Of a DNA stretch of 64,000 nt, positions 32,571 through 43,361 are shown piece after piece (the first letter of the stretch is position 1; the number at the start of each line of letters is the position of its first letter). The notes beneath the pieces were generated by a model that did not search any database, was not told the origin of the DNA, and saw only the letters and a program-made list of their open reading frames with translations. The position numbers and the translations under genes are program-made. This DNA is from Euonymus europaeus (Eukaryota; Streptophyta; Magnoliopsida; Celastrales; Celastraceae), in the NCBI GenBank assembly GCA_963580455.1, contig OY756968.1, positions 6,919,544 through 6,983,543 of the forward strand. The letters run 5' to 3'.

Positions 32571-32773
32571 TACTAGATGATTTTCGTCAATTTTTTTCAT
32601 TTTTTTTAATTTTTACCGACGGATTTTTATTTTTATTTTTACCAATGATTTTTTTTTTATCGACGGATTTTTTTTTTTTTTTTTAAATTTTTTTCCTGAC
32701 GGATTACCGACAGAAATTCTTGTATTACCGACAGAAAAATTCGTCGATAATCTACGAACTTCTTGTAGTGATC

Positions 32774-33214
32774 CTCCCGTAAAATCTATATATATGTGTG
32801 TGTGTGCACATAACATCACACACGCACAATATATCTATATATAACATCATACAAATATAAAATAATAAAATCTATATGTAACAATCACACATACATATAT
32901 AACACACACACACAAATATATATATATATATATATATGTATGTGTATATATATATGTATGTATATACAATAAGCAATCAGTAAACACTTGATAACATGTG
33001 ATATATATATCTACAAAAGATGTATATACCTGCGTTGATGCTATGGATCAGGAGAAAGAAAGAAGATGACGGTGGGATTCAATCCAGGTAATAGCCAGTG
33101 ATAGAAGTTTTGACGAAGAGGTGACTACTAGATCAAGAAACAAAAACTTTTCAAAAGTCTGAAATATAATGATGAAATATTCCCTATCTTTTTGTACGCA
33201 ACAAATTTTGCATG
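32774..33214. repeat. AT/GT microsatellite-rich spacer right of CACTA 2
   Basis: (TATA)n and (GT)n runs over 32785-33010 are followed by unique AT-rich sequence. It joins in sequence to 28630 once the CACTA and one ATC are removed, so it is the inner part of the disrupted LTR-like unit. Confidence 0.6.
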
Positions 33215-34215
33215 TAAATTTAATACACTTAAAACTTGGTACAAATTAAAAATTTGTAAATAAAAGTGGACTCGATCTCTTCTCTTTGAACGTGATCGTC
33301 ACGTGCGTAAATCCTCTGATTATTGATTGAATGGAAGAAGAATGTAACATTCTTAATCGGATTAAACAATCCGTTCTAGGACTTGACTTGAACTTGAGAC
33401 TTCGAGGAATTCTAAGAATTCCGAATTTGGAGAACTTGGACTTGATCTTGAAATACTTGAAAGAATTCAAAGAATTCTGGATTTGAGACTTGCACTTGAT
33501 CTTGAAGAACTTGGATCCGATTTGGAGACTTGAACTTGAAGAACTTGGCTTGAGACTTGAAGAAATTCAAAGAATTCCGGTTTGGAGACTTTAACTTGAA
33601 GTTGAAGAACTTGGACTTGAGACTTGAAGAATTTGAGGGAATTCAAAGAATTCTGGATTTGAAGACTTGGATTTGTAGAGAATTTGAGAGAGTTTTCGCA
33701 AAGTTCGTAAACTTTCTTTTCTCCTTTCCTCTTGAGAAATTCTAAGAATCTCATATTTTGGAAAACTTGAACTCCAAAGAAATTTGAGAGAGACTTGAAA
33801 GTTTTATAAACCTTTTCTCCCTCTCTAGAGGAATTCTATGAATTCCATATTTAGAGAACTTGAACTCCAAAGAAATTTGAGAGAGACTTTGGAAAGTTTT
33901 ATCAACTTTTTCTCTTTTCCACCAATGAGCTTGGTATTTATAGGTAGAGGGAGAAGTGAAATTTACGTGACCTACCCTTGGCCTCAACCCATGACATCAA
34001 GGGTATTCTAGAGAAATCACTTAATTAGTGATTATCTCTTTGATTTTATTTTTATTTGTATTTTAATTTGATTTGATTTGATCTTATCTTAGACTTTATC
34101 TAATCAACCAACTCAATTTGATTTGGACTCTTCAAAAATTAAATTAATTTAATTTAGAGTCTATTTAAAACCCATAAATTTTATTTAATTGGGCTTTAGT
34201 AATTTTGTTTTGATG
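33215..34215 (-). repeat. Right arm of the inverted pair flanking CACTA 2
   Basis: The inverted counterpart of 27520-28350. It contains the same minisatellite on the opposite strand (33400-33680), an additional tandem duplication around 33735-33910 (AACTTGAACTCCAAAGAAAT occurs twice), the CACCAATGAGCTTGGTATTTAT and GACCTACCCTTGG landmarks and the ATTAATTTAATTTAGAG edge. It ends in homology near GATGTCTACAC. Confidence 0.8.
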
Positions 34216-34684
34216 TCTACACTTTTCTCCCTTTTTATTTTCCTTTTCTCCTTCTTCTTTTCTTTCTCTACTTTGTTCTTTTTTCCTTTTTTTTATCTCT
34301 ACTTTTTATCTCTTTTTCTTCCTGTACTTTTCTCTCTCTTTTTCTTTCTCCTCCACAAGTCTTAGTTTTTTTTTATAGAAGGATAAAAAGTCACGGGTGA
34401 GGTGTAGAATCACGAGAATGGTGTAGAGTCACACAAATGAAACCCGTGAATAAGAAATTTTATTTTTGTATGACCCATGACTTCTAAAAAATTAGGACTT
34501 TCCAATAATAAAAATGGAAAGTTAGTATTATACGTCTGACATGAATTATTTTTGGAATAAAATACCAACTTATGATATGGTTACATAGTCTTAAAAATAT
34601 CAACTGATGACATGTGATTGAATTTAATCTTAAAAATACCAACTGATGGTATTTCTTAGAGTTAACTTTGGTCACCGAATTCCG
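34216..34684. other. Pyrimidine-rich then AT-rich noncoding stretch
   Basis: CT-rich sequence (34225-34365) is followed by sequence with several ACCAACTTATGATAT-type motifs (34555-34680), like the debris at 26370-27370. No gene was seen. Confidence 0.5.
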
Positions 34685-34744
34685 TAATTAAAGGAGATGT
34701 CTCTTTCACATAATATATATATATATATTATGTATATATATATA

Positions 34745-34889
34745 TGTGTGTATGTGGTGTGACTTTTTATACTATATATATATATATGAATTATATATGC
34801 ATATATCGAAATAAAAGTATCTCTTTTTCACTCAATTTTTTTTTATATATATATAGTATAAAAAGTCACACCACACACACACACACATA
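34745..34889. repeat. Short hairpin with TATATA/GTGTGTG arms
   Basis: Arms of about 42 bp share GTGGTGTGACTTTTTATACTATATATATA, and the complementary sequence ends GTATAAAAAGTCACACCACACAC. The loop is about 60 bp. It abuts the outer edge of the much longer inverted repeat that starts at 34897. Confidence 0.85.
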
Positions 34890-35184
34890 TATATATAGTA
34901 ATTCATTATTTATAGTAAATGTTTTTACATTTTTTAAGTTTTTTGTTGTTAATAATTGTTATTTTGCTATATTCATTAAGTTTTTTGATAAGTTTTTACA
35001 TACTAATCATCAATTTTATTGTTGTATATGTCCAGTTTTCAGAGGATTTCTATCTAATTTAGAGGATTTTTGTATCATTTAGTGGATTTTCATTTTATGT
35101 TTATTTGTTTTCTTTCTTTGTTTGTAAGCTTGTTTCCTATTTCTTTTGCTATTGTTCGCTCTTAAAACACTGATAATTGGTCAT

Positions 35185-35506
35185 GGGTTCCTCAGAAATT
35201 GGCTGTGGTTTGTCGGATCGTATTATTACATTTGTTTCAGATCGAAATAAAGAGTTGATTGCTAGAGTGACAAAAGTATTTCCAATTGCTTTTCATTCAT
35301 TTTGTCTACAACATCTAAAGAATAATTTGAAGGAAAATTTGAGGGGTTCGACTAATGTTTTTTGGGAGAGGGTGGTTTATAAGTTTCGTGAATGTGCTTA
35401 TCCTCCAACGAAGGGAATATTTTATATGAAATTGACTGATTTGAAAAATGAGGGAGAGAGTAGAGTAGTGTTCCTTTTGAGAACTAGAGTAATGCGTATT
35501 TTATAG
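35185..35506 (+). pseudogene. MULE transposase exon, inverted duplicate copy
   Basis: The plus-strand frame encodes SDRIITFVSDRNKELIARV, FHSFCLQHLKNNLKENLRGS and KFRECAYPPTKGIFYMKLTDL, the part of the MULE transposase domain after the second catalytic Asp with its conserved Cys-Leu-Gln-His. It breaks off at a TAG at 35504-35506. It is the mirror copy of 36962-37347 and lacks the upstream exon. Sequence left of it, to 34897, is the inverted copy of the intron, so the inverted duplication captured intron and exon together. Confidence 0.82.
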
Positions 35507-36730
35507 GGAGATGTGTTCGAGAATCATCATCTTTCTTGTCAATCATTGTTCTGCTGGAACTGACTTGGGTGGGCAATTGTTTTGAGTTGTCTGAATCATC
35601 ATTTTCAACACTTTTACTCAATTCATCTACTTTGTTGCTTACTTTTTCCTTTTCTTGTCGGTGTGCTAGTTCAATAATTTATCTCTAGTCTTTTGTCGGC
35701 ACATGAGCACTCGTAAGAACTTAAAAAATAGATATAAATAACATTTGTAAGATAAAAGGGAAATCAAGTATATACAGATGAAATCTATCTGATTCAAAGA
35801 AAATATGTACATGTAGGAACCTAAAAAATAGATATAAATATATCATTTGTAATATAATAGGGAAATTAGTTATATACGGAGAAAATCTATCTGATTCAGA
35901 GGAAATCAGATAGTTTCAGAGAAAATCTGCACCTCGAAGGACCTAAAAATAGATATAAATATAGCATTTGTAAGATAAATAAGAAATCAGATATTTTAGA
36001 GGAAATCTATCAGATTTGGAGGAATTTTGACATATTCAAATGAAATATGAAATACAAAATGATTTCGATTAGATTCAAAATAGGGGACTCCTTTGTGCCA
36101 TATATTGCAGAAACGTTCTTGAGATACAATACATGTTATTAATGAAAACAAAAGTTCTACTTGCCTCCTCAGAATTGTATTTTTTGCTTCTAAGTTTTTC
36201 GCTAAAATCATCTTGAGCCTCATGTAATTCTTTTGTTTTCCTTAATTACATGTATCTCAAGAATGTTTTTGCAATATTTGGCACAAAGGAGTCCTGTACT
36301 TTGAATCTAATTGAAATCATTTTATATTTCATATTTCATATGTCATTTGAATGTCAGAATTCCTCTGAATTTGATAGATTTCCTCTAAATATACTTGAAT
36401 TCCTATTTATCTTACAAATGCTATATTTATATCTATTTTTAGGTTCTTAGAGGTGTAGATTTTCTCTGAATCTATTGGAATTCCTCTAAATCAGATAGAT
36501 TTCCTCTAAATATACCTGATTTCCCTTTTATCTTACAAATGCTATATTTATATCTATTTTTTAGGTTTTTATTGGTGCAGATTTTCTCTGAACCTATCTA
36601 ATTTCCTCTGAATCAAATAGATTTTCTCTGTATATAACTGATTTTCCTTTTATCTTACAAGTGATATATTTATATCTATTTTTTTAGGTTCTTACACGTA
36701 CAGATTTCCTCTAAATCTATCTGATTTCTA

Positions 36731-36982
36731 TTGAATCAGATAGATTTCATCTGTATATATTTGATTTCCCTTTTATCTTATAAATGTTATTTATATCTAT
36801 TTTTTAAGTTCTTGCGAGGGCTCTTGTGCCGACAAAAGAAGAGAGAACTTATTGAACTAGCACACCAACAAGAAAGGGAAAAAGTAAGCAACAAAGTCGA
36901 TGAATTGAGAAAAAGTGTTGAAAATGGTGATTCAGACAACTCAAAACAATTGCCCACCAAGTCAGTTCCAGCAAAACAATGA
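36731..36982 (+). pseudogene. Charged helical ORF fragment in the long inverted repeat
   Basis: An 83-codon frame whose C-terminal half (RQKKRELIELAHQQEREKVS, then KVDELRKSVENGDSDNSKQL) looks like real coiled-coil coding sequence. It is also present, mirrored and less open, in the left arm near 35560-35690. It runs opposite to the adjacent MULE exon of the same arm. It may be a captured host fragment; the family is not recognised. Confidence 0.35.
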
Positions 36983-38724
36983 TTGACAAAAAAGATGATG
37001 ATGATTCTCGAACACATCTCCCCATAAAATACATATTACTCTTGTTCTCAAAGGGAACACTACTCCACTCTCGCCCTCATTTTTCAAATCAGTCAACTTC
37101 ATATGAAACATTCCCTTCGTTGGAGGATAAGCACATTCATGAAACTTATAAACCACCCTCTCCCAGAAAACATTAGTCGAACCCTCAAATTTTCCTTCAA
37201 ATTATTCTTTAGATGTTGTAGACAAAATGAATGAAAAAAAATTGGAAATACTTTTTTCACTCCAGCAATCAGCTCTTTATTTCGGTCTGAAACAAATGTA
37301 ATAATAAGATCGAAAAAAACAACAGCCAATTTCTGAAGAACCTATGACCAATTATCAGCGTTTTAAGAGCGAACAATAGCAAAAGAAATAGGAAACAAGC
37401 TTTCAATCAAAGAAAGAAAACAAATAAACATAAAATGAAAATCCACTAAATGATACACAAATCCTCTAAATTAGATAGAAATCCTCTAAATGCTGGAAAT
37501 ATATAACAAAAAAAATTGATGACTAGTATGTAAAAACTGATCAAAAAACTTAATGAATATAGCAAAATAACAATTATTAACAACAAAAACTTAAAAAATG
37601 TAAAAACATTCACTATAAATAATGAATTACTAACCTTGATTGTCATCCTTACTAGAAGCAGATAGAAGATTACCCTTATACTTGTATTTCAAAAATGTAC
37701 CATCTAAAAACAGCAGTGGATGACAATAATTGAAACCACTAACACAAGACCAAATACAATGAAGCATCGTTTAAATTTTTCAGTAACTCGATCACAATCA
37801 ATGGAAAAATGACTCGTCGGATCCATATTTTTTGCTTCGTTAAAATACCAACACAACTGATCAAATGATGAAGCAATATCTTCAAAAATTTCCTTCTTAG
37901 CTTTCTCCACACCAGACTAAGCAACATGGTAACTAATTTCAAGGTCATAGTTCGTCTTAAACTCATGAACAATATCGATCGGACGTGTTAGAGGCTTTCT
38001 ACGAACTTGTTTAAGTATAAGTTTAGATACAACATCAGAACTCATCCTTGAATTTTTAGAAGTTCTCAAAGCAACACCACACGTATGAACATTATTCAAA
38101 GTTCTAATATATACGTCTCCATTTGACGTCTAAATCGATGAATAAATTTGCACAAGCAACCTTTTGATTCTTTAAAACTATATTTTGCGATAACTTTCTC
38201 CTTATCATTTTTGACATAATCATACTTGAAACCAACCTCAACTGCATATATCGCTAAAGCATTACGGAATCTAGAAATGCGATCTTCAAAAGCTTGATCA
38301 ACTTCCCTAATAGCATTTGTCCAACCAAAGCCTGACAAATCCATCTGATGATGACCACAAAACTTTAAAAGTAAGTCATTCTCATTAGACTTTGAACATT
38401 GTAAATCAATCAACAAATCTGAATTTATAATTTTAAAACTTGTTGTTCCTTCAACTAACAATGGATCACTAGCATTAAACCTCAACATGATCCAAACCAC
38501 TAGAACGAACCAAATATAACATATTTTGCATAACCACATCGTTCTCCATGATACAACTAAGTATGACCAGGTATAGAGTATGAAAAGTTCACAATGGAAC
38601 GAGACAACTCGAACCACTTCTCACCCACAAATTCAACCAACATATAATACGAAAATGAACCTGGAAGCCTCTTAATGGCAATTTGATTGTCATACTTACA
38701 AATGAAGCGGATCACTTCAGACAT
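36962..38724 (-). pseudogene. MULE (Mutator-like) transposase, decayed
   Basis: On the minus strand the coding sequence starts at a Met at 38724 (MSEVIRFICKYDNQIAIKRL) and passes through frameshifts and stops (38617-38500). It then has the MuDR-type N-domain (38450-37917; KPLTRPIDIVHEFKTNYDLEISYHVA) and the start of the transposase core (GVEKAKKEIFEDIASSFDQL, SHFSIDCD, FKRCFIVFG). An apparent intron (donor at about 37630, acceptor before 37345) separates it from the second exon (IITFVSDRNKELIAGVKKVFP, HSFCLQHLKNNLKENL). The catalytic core is disrupted and the 3' end missing. The intron and exon 2 lie in the right arm of the inverted repeat. Terminal inverted repeats were not located. Confidence 0.82.
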
Positions 38725-39721
38725 AGCAAAACCTAAAAATGAGAAAATTCAATGTAAAATCAAAATCAAAAAAATATATAACTATAAAATCCTTTGAAAC
38801 TAAACTAAAAATAGATGAAATATATAATAGTAGCAATACTATCAATCAAACACAATTCAAATAGAATGATAAAATAAAAATCATTAACTAATACTAAAAC
38901 GAAATCAAATTCATCATTAAAGATAAAATCAAGATAACAAACATAATCGGTGAACTAACATAAATGAAAAACAAAGTCATTTGAATTAAACTTCAACAAT
39001 ACTTCTAGGTCTACAAAAAAATACTACACTATAGAAACAATAACTCAAAACATTTAATGATCAATTGAGATAGTTCGAAACTCAAAAACTCATAATCTAT
39101 AAAAATCCTCTAAAACAGCAGCAACAAAATCGTTTGAAATAAACTTCAAAAATACTCCTAGGTCTATGAAAATGTTCTGGAAACAATAGATCAAAACATT
39201 CTATGATAGTTCGAGACAATTCAAAACTCAAAAATTAATAATCAACAAAAATAATCTAAAACAGTATCTACAATATTACAACTGTAATCGAATGCATGTA
39301 ATCTTATAATTACCTATTTGTACCGAAGATTCAATTAGTAGGTTGAGTTCTTAAAATCGAAATCAAACGTGCGACAAATGAACAATCAAATTTTTTTTCG
39401 AATGAACAAGATGTAAGTTCTCGGAGAAATGAGTTCAATGTTGACCTGTTTGAATATCAAAATAACTAACTATTAATTATGTATTATAAGGGTAAATTTG
39501 TCATAATATCAAATAAAATATAAAATTTATCTTTATTAGGCAAAGACTCAAACACTTAAGAATGTATTGTACTATCAAAACCCTTAAAAGACTTAATGGA
39601 ATAAGAAACTCATATAAAGGGCTTATCAACAAAAAAATCATTTTCTTTTACCTTTTAGTTTAATAAAATACTTACTGGCTTTTAAAATTTTATTTTTATT
39701 CTTTCTAAAATAGGTTTAGAT
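38725..39721. other. AT-rich noncoding region upstream of the MULE pseudogene
   Basis: There are no convincing coding frames. Motifs such as CTACAAAAAAATACT...GAAACAATA recur at about 39010 and 39170 with partial similarity, indicating an old local duplication of about 130 bp. The MULE 5' end probably lies in this region. Confidence 0.45.
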
Positions 39722-39928
39722 TTGATATCAGTGCCTTCTCATATATCTTTGGTTCACAAAGTTCATACGTTTCTCCAGCTTCAAAAAGTTCATGTCATCA
39801 GTGCCCCTTCACAGAGGAAAGTGGAGGAGGCGACGTCTGGGGTCCTGCAGCCGTACAAGTTCTTTTTAGCACAGCTTTGTGCCATGTTAAGTCGGCAAAG
39901 GGCTTCCACAGCCAAGCAGCAGTCGTGA
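39722..39928 (+). CDS. Short unassigned ORF, possibly an exon fragment
   Basis: A 68-codon frame is GC-richer than its surroundings and ends QLCAMLSRQRASTAKQQS. It is opened by ISVPSHISLVHKVHTFLQLQ. Its base composition suggests coding origin, but I do not recognise the family. It is convergent with the DnaJ gene that ends at 40193. It may be a captured or broken gene piece. Confidence 0.25.
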   Translation: MISVPSHISLVHKVHTFLQLQKVHVISAPSQRKVEEATSGVLQPYKFFLAQLCAMLSRQRASTAKQQS

Positions 39929-40192
39929 GTTGGATTCAGTATTGATGAGAACCTCGCCTTTCCTTTCCCTTTTATTGAATGAATCAGTTCTGCTAGAAGT
40001 CCTTTTTGCCAAAACACTTGTAATTGCTACTGGCTTTAAAAACTCAGTTATACATTGATGAATACTAACATCTTCAATATAGGATTTGTTCCACTTCTTC
40101 TCAACCCAAGAAAAGTGCTTGCTGGCTAATCATTGAGCTCAGGGAGTGAAGCTAGATTCCAAGCAGCATAGAATTCCTCCACCACAAGAATA

Positions 40193-42701
40193 TCAAAACC
40201 AATCTACATGTTGACTTGAAGACTTAGGTTGTTTCTTTGGTTTCTGGAACCGATTGTTCTCGAACCTAGCTTTAACTATAAGGGAATAGAGCAAGTCTGC
40301 TTCTGCAGAACTGTCGTAAGGTGTGTTCAAGATACTGCGAAAGTAATATAACATGTCAAACACGATCTACCATGACACAACTCGTAATAGTAATTTGACA
40401 GTTTATATGCTATCATAAATTCAAATATACCAAACACCAAACAGCTTATTTGATAGCTTATACACTAACTTATTAATTTTACAGCTTATACGCTATATAA
40501 CTTCTGCTCTACCAAACACAAGCTGTATCAACAGACCATGGAAGGGTATGAGGATCTTACCTGCCAAGTAACTCCTCTAGAATAATTCTTTGTGAAGGTG
40601 TTACATAATGAATACAGCTTCTTGGGCACTGACCGACTGCAATCTGAACCTGGTAATCTTCCCCATCCCCTGATGACATGCAACTTAAGAGTTTCAAATA
40701 TATTACAGATGTCTTCATCAAAAGCTAGAAAATTATGAACTCCATGACATGCTAATGCTAGGTTTTCTGCTATCAGTCTTCCTAGCTGTCACTCGTGGAT
40801 GCGTGCTAGCTCACACAGGAAAAATTCTGTTAAACAACTAACTGCGGAATTACCGACCTCGTGAAGTTGCTCGTGCAGTCCCAGTTGAGGAGAATGCAAA
40901 GGCATGAGGTGCTCTTTTAACACATGAATATGGACACCCTGATATGTGGTTTAGAAAGACGCGTGAATGTTAGAAACAACATAGCATGGCAAAAAGGAGA
41001 ATTAATTCCTACCTTTCTCCGAAAATATGGAATCTGTATTTCATCAGAAAACAACCTTCTGACAGATTCTGATTTAGTAGATTGTAAATACGCTATCAAG
41101 TTTTAGACAAGGCATAATAGTCCTTTATTTCCATGTTAAATCAATCCCAACTTCAGTACACTGTTGATTTTGTTATACAGAGATTAACCTCGTTGAATTG
41201 TGAACTTGCAGGGTACCTTTTCCAATACAAAGAGCCTCATTAACAAAGAGATCCATCGCTTCACATTCTGGTTCGTCAAATGGATCTATGCATTCCCTAC
41301 AAATCAATCTTTAGATATCAAATGTACAAACTGAAAAGGTAATTATAAAAATAAGATACCAATGAATTCCAGTAAAAACAGATCAATTAAACCAAAGAGC
41401 TGCCAGGAAATTAATAATGAAAATACTTGAACATGATGCAGAAGTTGAAACCAAAAATTTAAAAACCAGGTTCACCTTTCTATGATCTCTGACCGGCTGT
41501 AGTTGGTTAATATCTGCACATATTATAAAAGGCCACAAAGAGTCACGAACTCGCTTTTACATGGGATATATGTAGCAAAAAGGAGGTCTTGGCCTAATGG
41601 TAGCCACTCCTTAGGATTTCAAGCAGGTTAAAGGTTCGAATGCTTTCCCACTTTAAATTAACAAACATTAAAATCAATTTATGTTCATAAAAAAGGGATA
41701 CATGTAGCAGTAAATCCAAAGTACCGTGAATAAAAAACCCTTGCCTTGGTCAATGGAAAATGGAATGAACCCCAAGAGCCACCACATAATCAAATATGTT
41801 GAAGATCAGCAGCTACTGGTGTTTAAAACTTTAAATTGTCCTGGCTCTTGAATATCAAATAGTTCACAACTATTTACTATTTAGTTTACTAAACACTCAC
41901 CACATATAATTTAATTTACAATTCTTCGACATTCAAAAAAATATTGAACTTACAATAGATAAAAAACAAACGTATTCAATTTTTTAACAAACAAAACTTC
42001 ATCAATCCATTTTAGGCGGTTGTCTTTGCCTACGTTGTTTCCTGAGAACTATATAAAGTGATACAGAAAAACTGTCAAGAACAAGTGAAAAATGAAATTG
42101 TCCGATTTTTTTGGGACGGATATACCTCATATGCCTGAATTATGCGGCGAATCATAGTATTTGAATCTCCCTCACCTCTGTTGACATCAGGATGATATTT
42201 CTTGACCTTGGCACCCAAAAATAAAAAACCCTTAATTAGTGATTTAAAAGAAATGTACATAATTCAATATATCAATTGAATACTTCTACAATCTTGTTGG
42301 GTATTGCTATTCCAACTCTCAAATTTTGCTGCACCCACTCCTCTCCGCTGTATATGAATCCACATTCCAAAGGCATGGAGAGGATGCAGCAAAAACTGGA
42401 GTGGACGTTGAGGGAAGTGGACTTGTACTTTGGTCCGGAAAGCGGCTTTGATCTCAGCGGCTGAGCAGCTTGGTTCGAGGTCAAGGATGGCATAAGCGGC
42501 GGAGCTGGAGAGAGAAGGATCATCTAGAGTTCGGTCTCTGCAGTACGCCGCGAACCGAGAATCTGAAAAAGAGAGAAAGCGAGGGAATTGGAGTAGTGAG
42601 CTTTTACGATTGGAGAGGAAACTATGGCCGTCCGGAGTAGTAACCGTCATTTGGAACGGAAGAATTGGAGGGATTGAACTGTAGAGACCCAAAGACACCA
42701 T
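40193..42701 (-). CDS. Plastid-type J-domain protein with 4Fe-4S ferredoxin-like region (DJC76-like), 7 exons
   Basis: Exons inferred from GT-AG sites and phase are 42701-42429, 42206-42126, 41513-41476, 41296-41217, 40938-40858, 40669-40561 and 40334-40193. They sum to 804 nt, giving 267 residues. A Ser-rich N-terminus of about 65 residues resembles a plastid transit peptide. The J-domain (about 68-118) has AYAILDLEPSCSAAEIKAAF and YHPDVN with the HPD needed to stimulate Hsp70. A Cys-containing region follows, with CIGKGCPYSC and CPRSCIHYVTPSQR, as in plant J-proteins with a bacterial-ferredoxin-like 4Fe-4S fold. All splice phases agree and no stop interrupts. Introns hold a SINE (41578-41694) and a MITE-like remnant (about 40370-40530). 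Likely substrates are unknown. Met1 at 42701 is the first in frame; a second Met is 17 codons on. Confidence 0.88.
40370..40530. mobile_element. MITE-like remnant in the last DnaJ intron
   Basis: The sequence has several TATATGCTA/TAGCTTATA motifs in both orientations and ends CTACCAAACACAAGCTG, resembling the termini of the elements at 29548 and 51874. It is short and internally deleted; the boundaries are approximate. Confidence 0.45.
41578..41694 (+). mobile_element. tRNA-derived SINE in an intron of the DnaJ gene
   Basis: The body has a polymerase III A-box-like TGGCCTAATGG and a B-box GGTTCGAATGC, about 40 bp apart as in a tRNA. It ends in an A-rich tail (TTCATAAAAAAG). It is flanked by GGGATATATGTAGCA (41563-41577) and GGGATACATGTAGCA (41695-41709), a 15-bp target duplication with one mismatch. 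It lies antisense to the host gene, in the intron between exons 2 and 3. Confidence 0.82.
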
Positions 42702-43244
42702 TATTTTTTCTCTCTCTAGTCTGCTTTTTGCTAGTTGATAATATATATATATATATTATTTATTTATTTATTTTTAACAATGTAAGTTGATTAGGACTGG
42801 TGATAAATAGCTAAACAGTACATATTCTTAAATTATATTTTATTCTAATATATTATTTTATTATAAAATTTATAAATAAAATATTTCAATAAAATATCAT
42901 ATTTTATTATAAATTTACAATATACTACGATATTACAATAAAATAAACTGTACACTTCAGGTCTGGATTGTATAACATTTTACTGTTGATAATTAATTAA
43001 TTATAGTGTTTTTTGGGTTCTTGGAAGTTGGAACAGTGCGTTTTGTTAGTTGCTTATTCAGGTCCAAGCCCATATGGCCCTACAGAGGACTGCTGATGCT
43101 TGGGTGGTTGAGAATTGCTAATCTAATTGAAACTTGAAACTGCACAAGAAAAAAAAATCAAGCTGTGAAGGTACATCTTCAAAAGAATTAGGAACTCAAC
43201 GTTTGGGGTAGAGTTTTCTTTCCAAATATTTTTCTGGCAGATAA

Positions 43245-43290
<46 letters not shown>

Positions 43291-43361
43291 TTTTCATTCA
43301 TAATCGATCATACAGTGTATTAACTTAAATACCTTACACAAGGAAATTTTAAAGTCTACAA
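42702..43361. other. Intergenic, upstream of the DnaJ gene and downstream of the LRR copy
   Basis: AT-rich sequence with (AT)n at 42739-42757 and 43257-43282 and AATATATTATTTTATTATAAA-type simple sequence at 42840-42945. It should contain the DnaJ promoter at its left end. No gene was seen. Confidence 0.5.

Larger units (their letters stand above)
28631..32770 (+). mobile_element. CACTA transposon 2, non-autonomous, 4.14 kb
   Basis: The termini are CACTACAAGAAAATCGGCG at 28631 and, inverted, ...CGAACTTCTTGTAGTG ending at 32770. ATC on both sides (28628-28630 and 32771-32773) is the 3-bp duplication expected for CACTA. Subterminal CCGACGGA/TCGGTAA-type motifs cluster within 200 bp of each end, as for transposase-binding sites. 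No transposase domain is recognisable inside. Its cargo consists of a pyrimidine-rich GC-richer part (28990-29530), a MITE-like insert and about 1.9 kb of unassigned sequence. Confidence 0.92.
34897..37631. repeat. Long inverted repeat containing MULE transposase sequence
   Basis: The left arm runs from AGTAATTCATTATTTATAG at 34897 to about 36135, and the right arm from about 36243 to its complement ending at 37631, with an unrepeated centre of only about 110 bp. Arm similarity by eye is above 90 percent through intron sequence, the MULE exon, a downstream segment and a roughly 120-bp minisatellite (GATATAAATA-GCATTTGTAAGAT / GAGGAAATCTATCTGATT). The right arm has more minisatellite copies. 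A transcript crossing it could fold into a double strand over 1 kb long. Confidence 0.92.

Noticed and set aside
42760..42960. A MITE between the DnaJ gene and the LRR copy
   Set aside because: AT-rich sequence with weak inverted similarity (ACAGTACAT / TGTACACT) but no convincing terminal repeats or target duplication.
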